A stretch of 64,000 nucleotides of DNA from CAYMZZ01 sp047600605 (GTDB lineage Bacteria; Bacteroidota; Bacteroidia; Chitinophagales; Chitinophagaceae), in the NCBI GenBank assembly GCA_047600605.1, contig JASGKK010000003.1, forward strand, positions 744,001 through 808,000, read 5' to 3'. Numbering within the stretch: the stretch's first letter is position 1; the number at the start of each line of letters is the position of its first letter. The notes beneath the pieces were generated by a model. It was given only the letters and a program-made list of their open reading frames with translations. It ran no database searches and had not been told where the DNA came from. The position numbers and the translations under genes were made by a program. Positions 41,560-50,409 of this stretch are shown here, piece by piece.

Positions 41560-42381
41560 TTATAAATTGGCAAGAATGGCTATTGCATGTTTTTCGTGCA
41601 ATACCTGGTGGCCAGACTCGATAATCGAAATATGGCAATAGGATTCTATACCCTTACTGAATTTATATCCGCGGTCGGGTAAAATGATGCGGTCATGACG
41701 CCCGTACAATAACCGGACAGACGTTTTATTTTCTTGTATATCTGCCCGTATCTGCTTTAAGCGGGGTTTAATCCGCCGCAGGCAGTGCCATCGGGCATAC
41801 AGTAATTGCCGTACTTCTTCATTGCCGATATAATGGTTCACAAATTTGAAAATACTGCTGTTGACCCAGCCGAGCCTGTTGAACAAACGCAGCAATCCAA
41901 AAAACCAGGATGGCTTTTTCATTGTATAGGCAAACAGCCGGTTGCCTGCCCAGGTCTGTGTGCTGAGCCAGTACCAGAAATTAACTTTCAATCCATCTGG
42001 CGCGAGCAATACCAGGCGCTCTGTTTGCGATGGCATCAACTGGTACAATTGTAGCGCCATTCTTCCCCCCAGGCTGAAACCAAGCAACGAAAAAGACAAT
42101 TCGCTCGTGCCGGATCCGGAGTCAACCTGTGACAAAAGCTGCAGACAGATCTGCTGCAGGTCTGCCGGCTCAAATGCTTTCGTCTCAAGCCATCTGGTGC
42201 GACCATGATGGGGCAGATCTATTGCCAGAATACTGTACTCAGCTCCGGCCAGTTGCCCGAGAAATGAAAATGCCGTACCGCTTTCACCATAACCATGAAA
42301 ACACAGCACCAGCCTGGCTCCTTTCCCAAAACGGTACCAGGCAATTTGTGAGGATTTGTATGCTAAAAACCGGGGTTGCAA
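41560..42381 (-). CDS. Alpha/beta hydrolase
   Basis: 273 residues, no signal peptide. C-F-H-G-Y-G-E-S-G oxyanion region, L-L-G-F-S103-L-G-G nucleophile elbow, late G-R-H-D-R-I-I and a terminal S-G-H-Q-V-L-H for the Asp/His. Substrate unknown. It is divergent from the MarR gene, and the 21-bp inverted repeat between them overlaps its promoter. Confidence 0.87.
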   Translation of the reverse strand: MQPRFLAYKSSQIAWYRFGKGARLVLCFHGYGESGTAFSFLGQLAGAEYSILAIDLPHHGRTRWLETKAFEPADLQQICLQLLSQVDSGSGTSELSFSLLGFSLGGRMALQLYQLMPSQTERLVLLAPDGLKVNFWYWLSTQTWAGNRLFAYTMKKPSWFFGLLRLFNRLGWVNSSIFKFVNHYIGNEEVRQLLYARWHCLRRIKPRLKQIRADIQENKTSVRLLYGRHDRIILPDRGYKFSKGIESYCHISIIESGHQVLHEKHAIAILANL

Positions 42382-42404
42382 CGACTAAAATTAGCAGCAA
42401 AAGA

Positions 42405-42425
42405 AAATTTGAACAATTCAAATTT
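42405..42425. promoter_or_regulatory. 21-bp inverted repeat, probable MarR operator
   Basis: AAATTTGAA (42405-42413) and TTCAAATTT (42417-42425) are perfect 9-bp arms around CAA. It overlaps the -33 of the marR promoter and the -7 of the hydrolase promoter, so binding would repress both. Confidence 0.65.
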
Positions 42426-42438
42426 AATAGTATTTTTG
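42409..42438 (+). promoter_or_regulatory. Promoter of the MarR-family gene
   Basis: TTG at 42409-42411, 19 nt, TATTTTTG at 42431-42438 (exact TAnnTTTG), 21 nt before the ATG. Confidence 0.6.
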
Positions 42439-42452
42439 AATAGTTGCACAAA
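42419..42452 (-). promoter_or_regulatory. Promoter of the alpha/beta hydrolase gene
   Basis: On the minus strand TTTG (42452-42449), 22 nt, TAAATTTG (42426-42419), lying inside the inverted repeat and opposing the marR promoter. Confidence 0.5.
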
Positions 42453-42459
42453 CAACTAT

Positions 42460-42900
42460 ATGCCAAACAACCATTTTAAGAAAGGTGAACTGTACAGCTT
42501 TATTACGGGTAAGGCATCTACGGCTATTGCCCGCCGGCTGCAGAAAAGGTTCAACCTGGCTGGCCTGAATATCACCATTGAGCAGTGGAGTGTATTATAT
42601 CATTTGTGGAAGGAAGATGGGCAGAGCCAGCAGCAATTGTGCAATGCTACCTTTCGTGACAAACCAAGTATAACCCGTCTGGTGGATAATCTCGAAAGAC
42701 TGAACCTGGTTAAGCGGGTGCCTTCAGAGAGCGACCGTCGTATCAACCTGATCTACCTGACCCGTCAGGCACAGAAATTGGAAGAGGAAACCATGCAGAT
42801 TGCAGATGAAACGCTCAACGAGGCGCTGCGCTCGGTATCTCCGGACAGGGTCGATGTGTGTAAGGAAGTGTTGCAGATAGTATATGATAATCTCAAATAG
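42460..42900 (+). CDS. MarR family transcriptional regulator
   Basis: 146 residues from the ATG at 42460 (upstream in-frame Met would place the start within the operator). Winged helix with Q-L-C-N-A-T-F-R-D-K-P-S-I-T-R-L-V-D (recognition region) and wing S-D-R-R-I-N-L-I-Y-L-T; dimerisation helices flank it. Likely autoregulated through the 21-bp repeat and possibly controls the divergent hydrolase or the acyl-CoA dehydrogenase 44 nt downstream. Confidence 0.9.
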   Translation: MPNNHFKKGELYSFITGKASTAIARRLQKRFNLAGLNITIEQWSVLYHLWKEDGQSQQQLCNATFRDKPSITRLVDNLERLNLVKRVPSESDRRINLIYLTRQAQKLEEETMQIADETLNEALRSVSPDRVDVCKEVLQIVYDNLK

Positions 42901-42944
42901 ATATCAACTTAATACATACAACTTATAAATTAAAACTGAATACC

Positions 42945-44738
42945 ATGAGTGCTGCCACTGAATCCAAACAGGTATTGAAAGGAGGAGAATGGCTGGTTCG
43001 TGAATCAACTCCTGCCGATACATTTAGCGCCGAAAATTTTTCCGAAGAGCAACGGATGATCCGCGATATGTGTGACCAGTTTCTGGATGCCGAGATTTAT
43101 CCCATCCTGGACAGGATTGACTCGCTTGAACCCGGACTGATGAAGTCGCTGGTGAGTAAAGCCGGTGATCAGGGCCTGTTGTCAGTATCATTTCCTGAAG
43201 AGTACGGAGGCCTGGGAAAAGACTTTGTAACCTCTACAATCGTCAATGAATACCTCGGTGCGGGTCATTCATTCTCGGTGGCTATTGCAGCGCATACAGG
43301 CATTGGCACACTGCCTATTCTTTATTTTGGTACACCGGAGCAAAAACAAAAATATATTCCCAAACTCATCACCGGCGAATGGGCAGGTGCTTATGGCCTT
43401 ACCGAACCCAATAGTGGAAGTGATGCACTGGGCGCAAAAACCACGGCCAAACTGAGTGATGATGGCAAGTATTATCTGCTGAATGGCCAGAAATGCTGGA
43501 TCACCAATGGCGGTTTTGCACAGGTATACACGGTCTTTGCCAAAGTGGACGGCGATAAATTCACCGCATTTATTGTAGAGCGGGGTACAGAAGGCTTTAC
43601 CCAGGGACCCGAAGAACATAAGATGGGTATTAAAGGTTCAAGCACGGTGCAATTATATTTTCAGGACGCCAAAGTGCCGGTAGAGAATGTACTTGGCGAG
43701 ATTGGTAAAGGCCATCGTATTGCCTTTAATATTCTGAATATTGGCCGTCTTAAACTGTGTGCTGCAGCAACAGGCGGTGCCCGCAGGGCACTGACCAATA
43801 CGGTAGAATATGCCCGTACGCGGGAGCAGTTCAAGCAGCCTATTGCCAATTTTGGAGCGATCAAACACAAACTGGCCGAAATGGCTATCCGGATCTTTGT
43901 TTCCGAATCAGCATTGTACCGTACGGCCAACTGGATCGATGAAAAAGAAAAAGAATTGCTGGCAGCAGGTAAACCCTTCAATGAATCGCTGCTGGGCGCG
44001 GCGGAAGAATATGCCATTGAGTGTGCCATGCTGAAAGTATATGGAAGTGAGATACTTGATTTTGTAGTTGATGAAGGAGTGCAGATCCATGGCGGCAATG
44101 GCTTCAGTGCAGAGTACAATATATCCCGTGCCTATCGCGATAGCCGCATCAACCGTATTTATGAAGGCACCAACGAGATCAACCGGCTGCTTACACTTGA
44201 TATGACCCTGAAGCGTGCTATGGGCGGCCGTCTTGACCTGATGGGCCCGGCAATGGCAGTCCAAAAAGAGCTGATGAGCATTCCTGATTTTGGCGCTGCT
44301 GATGATGCTCCTTTTGCGGGCGAACTGAAGCTGGTGGCTAATCTGAAAAAAGCCATCCTGATGGCCGCGGGTGCAGCCGTTCAGAAGCTGATGATGAAGA
44401 TTGAGAGCGAACAGGAAGTATTGATGAACCTTGCTGATATGGCGATCGAGACCTTCAATGCAGAAAGTGTGTTGCTGCGGGTGATGAAAATGACAGAGAC
44501 CAATGGTGAAGAAGCTACCCGTCTGCACCAGGATATTATGCGTACCTACCTCTACGATGCAGCCGATCGTGTCAGTAAAGCCGGAAAAGATGCCATCAAC
44601 TCATTTGCAGAAGGCGATGAGCAGCGAATGATACTGATGGGCCTTAAGCGGTTTACCAAAGCAGATCCTTTCAACTCAAAGGATGCCCGCCGTCGGATTG
44701 CCGATAAAATGATTGCCGAAGGACGTTATTGTTTTTAA
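42945..44738 (+). CDS. Acyl-CoA dehydrogenase family protein
   Basis: 597 residues, larger than the usual 380-400 because of a C-terminal helical extension (residues about 420-597) as in very-long-chain type enzymes. E-Q-K-Q-K-Y-I-P, Y-G-L-T-E-P-N-S-G-S-D-A and W-I-T-N-G-G bind FAD and substrate; Y-E-G-T-N-E-I-N closes the core. It catalyses the first beta-oxidation step. Its TAA overlaps the convergent stop of the next gene by 4 nt. Confidence 0.93.
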   Translation: MSAATESKQVLKGGEWLVRESTPADTFSAENFSEEQRMIRDMCDQFLDAEIYPILDRIDSLEPGLMKSLVSKAGDQGLLSVSFPEEYGGLGKDFVTSTIVNEYLGAGHSFSVAIAAHTGIGTLPILYFGTPEQKQKYIPKLITGEWAGAYGLTEPNSGSDALGAKTTAKLSDDGKYYLLNGQKCWITNGGFAQVYTVFAKVDGDKFTAFIVERGTEGFTQGPEEHKMGIKGSSTVQLYFQDAKVPVENVLGEIGKGHRIAFNILNIGRLKLCAAATGGARRALTNTVEYARTREQFKQPIANFGAIKHKLAEMAIRIFVSESALYRTANWIDEKEKELLAAGKPFNESLLGAAEEYAIECAMLKVYGSEILDFVVDEGVQIHGGNGFSAEYNISRAYRDSRINRIYEGTNEINRLLTLDMTLKRAMGGRLDLMGPAMAVQKELMSIPDFGAADDAPFAGELKLVANLKKAILMAAGAAVQKLMMKIESEQEVLMNLADMAIETFNAESVLLRVMKMTETNGEEATRLHQDIMRTYLYDAADRVSKAGKDAINSFAEGDEQRMILMGLKRFTKADPFNSKDARRRIADKMIAEGRYCF

Positions 44739-45493
44739 TGCCAGCGGTCTGAATCGAAGTTTAAAGCGACTGTTTCGAAAGGATCAGTCGCTTTTTCGTC
44801 TTCATGTCCATAAATCTCTTTCAGCTCTTCGCGTGTAATGCGCAGTTCTTCCAGCTGCTTCACTCGTTTCTGTTCAAAATAAATACCTGCGCTCAGGCTT
44901 GCAGAAGTAAGCATAACGATCAGAAACTGGATCAGGTCAGCATCGTGCTGATAGCTGGCATCTGCAAAAAAACGAACTCCATAAATGTACCCCAGGCCAA
45001 TGGCGGCAAATAAAAGGGACGAAACAATAAGGGCCTTACCGAGGGCCTTTTGATAAGTGATGGTGAGTTTTACCTGGTGTACAAAGAAAATGAGTGCAAA
45101 AACAATTGTGAGAGCCAGTGTTGCTCCCGACAACAGGCTTACTTCACGGGATGAGAACCCGAAAATCAGTACTGTAAGGGCTTCAATACTCAATACGGAA
45201 TAGAAAACCCATTGCATACGGCGACGCAGCAACACAGTGCGGCTGAAATAGGTAAGAAAGAGAAAGATTAGCGGCGCTACCAGCAGATTCTGGATAACGT
45301 TTTGTATCAGATGAGCATGTCCTCTGAAGGGAATATAATTGAGCAAAAGCAGGTTACAAATCACCAACAAGGAGAGATAACCCAGTAATGCCGGAAAGGC
45401 TCTGTACAAGGATAAGCGATAAACCAGTATAAGCGCGACAGGAATCAGTAATGCAACCGTTGCTATTATTCCCATCAATTCAAAAAAACTCAT
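44735..45493 (-). CDS. Seven-helix membrane protein of unknown function
   Basis: 252 residues with seven hydrophobic helices and a charged C-terminal tail (L-E-E-L-R-I-T-R-E-E-L-K-E). No enzymatic motif is visible, and I do not recognise a named family; similar membrane proteins are common in Chitinophagaceae. A full promoter (TTTTG, 18 nt, TATGTTTG) lies at 45535-45565. Confidence 0.6.
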   Translation of the reverse strand: MSFFELMGIIATVALLIPVALILVYRLSLYRAFPALLGYLSLLVICNLLLLNYIPFRGHAHLIQNVIQNLLVAPLIFLFLTYFSRTVLLRRRMQWVFYSVLSIEALTVLIFGFSSREVSLLSGATLALTIVFALIFFVHQVKLTITYQKALGKALIVSSLLFAAIGLGYIYGVRFFADASYQHDADLIQFLIVMLTSASLSAGIYFEQKRVKQLEELRITREELKEIYGHEDEKATDPFETVALNFDSDRWH

Positions 45494-45534
45494 TGTGGTC
45501 AGTTTTTCTTATAGGATCAGGATATGGATCATAT

Positions 45535-45565
45535 CAAACATATAGTCGGATATGTTGATACAAAA
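45535..45565 (-). promoter_or_regulatory. Promoter of the 44.7-45.5 kb membrane-protein gene
   Basis: On the minus strand TTTTG (45565-45561), 18 nt, TATGTTTG (45542-45535), an exact TAnnTTTG; leader about 35 nt. Confidence 0.5.
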
Positions 45566-45699
45566 TTAACGCGCAACTTGCCTACATAGTGCTAAAAAAT
45601 AATGGTTTATGCTAAAATTCAGTAAAACCTTGTTCTTATTCCGTAGAATTACTAATCTACCGGTTAAGTGGTTTTTGCGAAATGGAAAGAAGAGTTACG

Positions 45700-46065
45700 A
45701 TAAGCAGGTAAAAGGTGGAAGGTTGAGGGGAAAAGGAGTGTAAAGATAAAAGGCAAATGGCAGGGGGTGAATGAGACTTAAATAAGTGCTAAATAATAAG
45801 TTTTAAGTATTAGGTAAATTGCAATAGTCAGGATTTAATCTTACAGACAGTGTCAGATAAGATCAAACTTATCGTACAGTTTTGAACCCTCAATATTTTC
45901 CTGGCAATGTCCTCTCACATTGAAAAGAGGGTTTGCCAGGAAAATATTTGACCCAACCAGGACTGATCTCTCCAATCAAGATTACTTGTCAGGTCGAATA
46001 CTGAGTTTTACAGGTAATTAAAGACCCTTTAAACCTCTTATACTCTTTATACGCTTTAAACATCT
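45700..46065. repeat. Long non-coding gap with microrepeats and a large palindrome
   Basis: The 598-base gap 45494-46091 has no gene. Microrepeat words occur at 45706-45825 (GCAGGTAAAAGGTGGAAGG, AAGTTTTAAGTATTAGG) and 46018-46062 (CCCTTTAAACCTCTTATAC). Between them is the 57-bp inverted repeat described separately. Confidence 0.5.
45892..45948. repeat. 57-bp inverted repeat (16-bp perfect arms plus inner stem)
   Basis: AATATTTTCCTGGCAA (45892-45907) is exactly complementary to TTGCCAGGAAAATATT (45933-45948). An inner CCTCT/AGAGG stem (45911-45915, 45926-45930) extends the cruciform. No T-run follows on either strand. It may be a small palindromic mobile repeat, a protein-binding site or a strong mRNA end. 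Confidence 0.65.
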
Positions 46066-46091
46066 GTTGACTATGCACTGTCAACTGTCCA

Positions 46092-46487
46092 CTAATCTAC
46101 CGGATAGGGTTCTCCCCGATGGCAGGTACGACAGTTGACAATATTGAGATACTCGGGCCGCATGGTGGTATCGTAATAAAAATTCTTCTTATTGATATCA
46201 ATTGTCATGCGGATCATTTTCCGCGCATTTTCTTTCATTTCATTTTTATCGGCGGCATAATCCAGGCTATCGGCATAACCCGTCATGGGAGAATGGCAAA
46301 AGCTGCAGCCAATGCCGAGGGCCTTATTGTATGAATTCATGATGCTGTCCATCTTTACTTCGCTGATGTCTTTGGGTAATACCTGCAGGTTTTTGTATTT
46401 GCCGGCAGGCGGCCGCACGGCGGCAATACCAGCCCCGACCAGACAGGTAATGACCAGGATCGCGAGCAGGTGTTTGGGGATTGTCAT
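46092..46487 (-). CDS. Diheme c-type cytochrome (reaction-centre cytochrome c-like family)
   Basis: 131 residues with an N-terminal signal or anchor helix. Heme sites are C-S-F-C-H (about residue 62) and C-R-T-C-H near the C-terminus, with conserved N-E-M-K-E-N-A-R-K-M and R-P-E-Y-L-N-I-V-N segments, the pattern of small Bacteroidota proteins annotated as photosynthetic reaction centre cytochrome c subunits. Periplasmic electron carrier; partner unknown. It follows pgl by 62 nt on the same strand. Confidence 0.82.
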   Translation of the reverse strand: MTIPKHLLAILVITCLVGAGIAAVRPPAGKYKNLQVLPKDISEVKMDSIMNSYNKALGIGCSFCHSPMTGYADSLDYAADKNEMKENARKMIRMTIDINKKNFYYDTTMRPEYLNIVNCRTCHRGEPYPVD

Positions 46488-46549
46488 GCGGATGATTTTT
46501 TGTGATAGACGGCCTGCGAAGGCAATGGGGTTGCAGCAATAACGGTCTT

Positions 46550-47272
46550 TTACAGGTCGGCAGCGGCAGCCTGGTCCAGAAACCAGTGAACGGTACCTCC
46601 GGCTGTGGGCCGGATCACCTGCGCCGGATGCTGGTCAGCATCGGCCGGGCCGCTGATAACAGCTTTTACTGCCGGCGCTTTGTCTGCACCGCTTACCAGG
46701 TAAGCAATACAGGCGCTCCGGTTTACAATAGGAGCTGTAAGTGTAATACGATACATCTGCTGTTCTTCCAGATAAAAAGCTGTAACCCACTTTTCTGCTT
46801 CATGCACTACCGGGTAACCCGGAAAAAGGGAAAGCGTATGCGAATTATCACCAAGCCCCAGTAATACCAGGTCAAAGCTCGTGCCGGCTCCGGCAAAATA
46901 ATGATGCAGGATCTCTTCATAAGAAGCAGAAGCTTCTTCTGCCGGAAGATCTGTACGCATTACATGGATCTGCTCATGTACTACGGGCACATGATTCAGC
47001 AGGATATCGTATGCCATGCGGGCATTATTGCGCTCATCTGTGAAAGGCACAAAACGTTCATCGCCCCAAAAAAAATGGATACGTTGCCAGTCGACCCTGG
47101 ACCGGTATGGCTCTGCTGCCAGGAGTTCATATAATTTACGGGGTGTGCTGCCGCCGGAAAGTACCAGCGTAAAACGTTCCTGTGTGGTAAGCACATGTGC
47201 AATATGATCTACCAGCCAGCCGGCAAATTGTAGGGCAAGTTCGTTGGCATTGGCAACAACATGCTTTTGCAT
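46550..47272 (-). CDS. pgl: 6-phosphogluconolactonase
   Basis: 240 residues from the ATG at 47272 (the longer frame adds an unlikely N-terminus that overlaps zwf). L-V-L-S-G-G-S-T-P-R-K-L-Y and F-F-W-G-D-E-R-F-V are the family motifs. It hydrolyses 6-phosphogluconolactone, the second step of the oxidative pentose phosphate path. It begins 13 nt after zwf. Confidence 0.93.
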   Translation of the reverse strand: MQKHVVANANELALQFAGWLVDHIAHVLTTQERFTLVLSGGSTPRKLYELLAAEPYRSRVDWQRIHFFWGDERFVPFTDERNNARMAYDILLNHVPVVHEQIHVMRTDLPAEEASASYEEILHHYFAGAGTSFDLVLLGLGDNSHTLSLFPGYPVVHEAEKWVTAFYLEEQQMYRITLTAPIVNRSACIAYLVSGADKAPAVKAVISGPADADQHPAQVIRPTAGGTVHWFLDQAAAADL

Positions 47273-47285
47273 GGTTATCGGTATT

Positions 47286-48809
47286 TTAATGATTGGAATT
47301 GCGTGACTGAAGAGGCAGGTTGGCCCAGAAATGCCCATCGCGGGCAATCAGGGCTTCGGCATCTTCGGGTCCCCAGCTATCGGGTGAATAATTGGGGAAA
47401 TCTACCGGTGGTCTTTTTTGCCAGGCTTCGAGCAGAGGCATGATCACTTCCCAGGCGGCTTCTACCTGATCGGCACGCATAAAAAGAGTCTGATTGCCTT
47501 CAATCACATCTTCCAGAAGTGTTTCATATGCCTCAGGCTCCTGCTCATCAAATGTATCGGCATAGCTAAAGACCATATCAACGGGATTGAGGACCATTTC
47601 TGTACCAGGACGCTTGGCCTGAAAACGGATACGGATATCCATTTGCGGCTGAATGCTGAAGGTAAGCCGGTTGGGACGCCAGGTATCGGCAGCTTCAGCC
47701 GGAAATGCGTAGTGAGGGGCTTCCTTGAACTGAATGGTGATAGAAGTGGTTTTTTCATGCAGCCGCTTGCCGGTACGGATATAGAAAGGCACATTTTTCC
47801 AGCGCCAGTTATCAATAAAGAATTTGGCAGCTACAAATGTTTCTACCGGCGATTCTGTAGATACATTCTTTTCCTGCCGGTAGCCGGTTACTTCTTTGCC
47901 CTTCATCCAGCCATCAGCGTACTGACCCCGTACAGCATTTTCATGTACCTCATCTGTCTTTATTTTACGGATAGCAGTCAGTACATCCACTTTTTTATTG
48001 CGGATCTCATTTGATTCGAAAGAGGTGGGCGGCTCCATGGCAATCATGCAGAGCAGCTGTAATACGTGGTTTTGCACCATATCGCGTAGAGCACCGGCCT
48101 GCTCATAATAGCCACCACGTTCTTCCACACCTACGGTTTCTGCAGCAGTGATCTGCACATGATCAATATAATGATTGTTCCAGATCGGTTCAAACATCGC
48201 ATTGGCAAAACGGAAAGCCAGGATATTCTGTACTGTTTCTTTACCGAGATAATGATCAATACGGAATATCTGTTCTTCGCGAAACAGGCCATTCAACAGC
48301 TGATTGAGTTCCCGGGCGCTCTGCAGGTCATGACCAAAGGGTTTTTCAAAAACGATACGTGTATGCTGCGCATCGTCACAAATCTTATGTTCGGAAAGTT
48401 TGGTGGCAATAAAAGGGGCAAGTTGAGGGGCTACGGAGAGGTAAAACATGACGTTGGGCATTGTACCCCATTCATCCCCTTTTTCCCTGATCCACTTATA
48501 CAATTCAATATAACTGGCATCCGTTTGCAGATCCCGCGACTGATAAAATAACTGACTGGCAAATGCAGGCCATTTTTCATCGATCTGCTCTTTGCGGCGT
48601 GAATAATCGCGAACTCCCTGCAGCAGTTTGGTGCGATAATCGTCGTCTGACACCGGCGTGCGGCCAATGCCTACCACCAGGTATTGTTGCGGAAGAAAAT
48701 TGTCGAGATACAGGTTATATAATGCAGGGATCAGCTTGCGATTTGTAAGATCACCACTACCTCCAAAAATGAATATAATGGTAGGAGGCAGTTGCTTTTT
48801 CTTTTCCAT
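47286..48809 (-). CDS. zwf: Glucose-6-phosphate dehydrogenase
   Basis: 507 residues. N-terminal I-F-G-G-S-G-D-L-T-N-R-K binds NADP; R-I-D-H-Y-L-G-K-E contains the catalytic His and Lys; F-E-P-I-W-N-N-H-Y-I-D lies between. The first enzyme of the oxidative pentose phosphate path, making NADPH. It follows gnd by 61 nt. Confidence 0.96.
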   Translation of the reverse strand: MEKKKQLPPTIIFIFGGSGDLTNRKLIPALYNLYLDNFLPQQYLVVGIGRTPVSDDDYRTKLLQGVRDYSRRKEQIDEKWPAFASQLFYQSRDLQTDASYIELYKWIREKGDEWGTMPNVMFYLSVAPQLAPFIATKLSEHKICDDAQHTRIVFEKPFGHDLQSARELNQLLNGLFREEQIFRIDHYLGKETVQNILAFRFANAMFEPIWNNHYIDHVQITAAETVGVEERGGYYEQAGALRDMVQNHVLQLLCMIAMEPPTSFESNEIRNKKVDVLTAIRKIKTDEVHENAVRGQYADGWMKGKEVTGYRQEKNVSTESPVETFVAAKFFIDNWRWKNVPFYIRTGKRLHEKTTSITIQFKEAPHYAFPAEAADTWRPNRLTFSIQPQMDIRIRFQAKRPGTEMVLNPVDMVFSYADTFDEQEPEAYETLLEDVIEGNQTLFMRADQVEAAWEVIMPLLEAWQKRPPVDFPNYSPDSWGPEDAEALIARDGHFWANLPLQSRNSNH

Positions 48810-48870
48810 GAGTTGTGTGTTTCGTTTAAATCCTTAAGACTGGCAGGCAATACGGAGGTTCAGCTAATGC

Positions 48871-50283
48871 TCAGGACCTCCATTCGGTGTGGAAGCTGCC
48901 TTCCCGGTCTATGCGCTGATACGTATGAGCACCAAAATAATCGCGTTGTGCCTGGATCAGGTTGGTAGGCATGCGCTCAGTAGTATAGGCATCGAAATAA
49001 GCCAGAGCACTCTGCAGACCACCTGCAGGAATACGCGCTGCAGCATAAAGCTGTACAATGCGGCGCAGTGAGGCCTGTTTCTTTTTTACAATGGAAGCGA
49101 TCTTACGGTCAAGCAGAATATTGGGGATATTCTTCTTCTTAAAAGCACCGGTAAATAGCTCCAGCATAGAAGAACGGATGATACAGCCTCCCCGCCAGAT
49201 GCGCACTACATCACGCAGGGGAATTTCCATAGCATGCTCTTCCGATGCCTTGTGCAGCATGGCCAGTCCCTGTGCGTAGCAAAGCAGTGACGACAGATAA
49301 ACAGCATCCTGCAACTGGCCAATGATTTTATCCTGGTTGGTGGCAAAGCTTTTCACACGGGGTTTGTACAGGCTTGCCGCCTGTATGCGTTCTTCTTTAT
49401 AACCGGAAATATCGCGCATGGACACAGCCATATCAATTGTAGGCAGCGGTATGGGCAGATTCATGGCTTCCTGCGAGGTCCATTTACCTGTTCCTTTTGA
49501 GCCCGCCTTATCCAGTATCTCGTCAACCAGTGAGTTGCCGGTTTCGGGATCATCCTGGGTAAAGATATTAGCCGTTATTTCCATCAGAAATGACTGAAGT
49601 TCACCTTCATTCCAGTGCCGGAAAATCCGGTGCAGCTCTCCATTGGGGAGGTTGAGACCGCGGCGCAGGAAGTCATATGCTTCACTGATGATCTGCATAA
49701 TGGCATATTCAATACCATTATGCACCATTTTTACATAATGCCCGGCAGCATCTTTGCCCATGTAAGCCACGCAGGGGTCTCCGCCCACCCGGGCGGCAAT
49801 GGATTCCAGTATTGGTTTTACCGCGTTCCAGGCAGCCTGATCGCCTCCGGGCATAATGCTGGGGCCGGTACGTGCACCCTGCTCACCACCACTGACGCCC
49901 ATGCCCATAAAATGAATCTGCCGGTCACGCAGATAGCCAATACGGCGTTGCGTGTCGGTAAAATGGGAATTACCGCCATCGATCACAATGTCGCCAGGGG
50001 AAAGCAGCGGTATAAGGTCTTCAATTACCGCATCGACAGGTTTACCGGCCGGTACCAGCATCATAATGCGTCGGGGAGGGCGAAGCTGTTCAACCATATG
50101 AGCCAGCGAATCAACGCCTTTGACCCTGGTGCCGGCTGTGGCCGATGCCTCCAGCAGCTGACCTTTACTGATGTCTTTATCAAAACCTATAGCGGCAAAA
50201 CCGTGATCGGCGATATTAAGGAGCAAATTGCGGCCCATGGTGCCCAGGCCCACCATTCCAAAATCGTATAGAGAAGCTTCCAT
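48871..50283 (-). CDS. gnd: 6-phosphogluconate dehydrogenase, decarboxylating
   Basis: 470 residues. V-G-L-G-T-M-G-R-N-L (NADP fold), G-V-S-G-G-E-Q-G-A-R-T-G-P-S-I-M-P-G-G (substrate site) and late R-I-W-R-G-G-C-I-I-R are all present, at the full length of the dimeric enzyme. It converts 6-phosphogluconate to ribulose-5-phosphate, CO2 and NADPH. First gene of a gnd-zwf-pgl operon. Confidence 0.96.
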   Translation of the reverse strand: MEASLYDFGMVGLGTMGRNLLLNIADHGFAAIGFDKDISKGQLLEASATAGTRVKGVDSLAHMVEQLRPPRRIMMLVPAGKPVDAVIEDLIPLLSPGDIVIDGGNSHFTDTQRRIGYLRDRQIHFMGMGVSGGEQGARTGPSIMPGGDQAAWNAVKPILESIAARVGGDPCVAYMGKDAAGHYVKMVHNGIEYAIMQIISEAYDFLRRGLNLPNGELHRIFRHWNEGELQSFLMEITANIFTQDDPETGNSLVDEILDKAGSKGTGKWTSQEAMNLPIPLPTIDMAVSMRDISGYKEERIQAASLYKPRVKSFATNQDKIIGQLQDAVYLSSLLCYAQGLAMLHKASEEHAMEIPLRDVVRIWRGGCIIRSSMLELFTGAFKKKNIPNILLDRKIASIVKKKQASLRRIVQLYAAARIPAGGLQSALAYFDAYTTERMPTNLIQAQRDYFGAHTYQRIDREGSFHTEWRS

Positions 50284-50409
50284 CTGTAGAAATTAAGGCT
50301 GCAAATTATTACAAATCGGCTTGCCAACCTTGGCTAATTCCGGCTATCGACGGCCAATACTATTTCACTAATTGATTATTGCTTAATTTTACAGGCAATT
50401 CTTTTTTAT

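Noticed and set aside
47418..48014. 198-codon plus-strand frame opposite zwf
   Set aside because: Antisense to a complete glucose-6-phosphate dehydrogenase.
49615..50271. 218-codon plus-strand frame opposite gnd
   Set aside because: Antisense to a complete 6-phosphogluconate dehydrogenase with all motifs.
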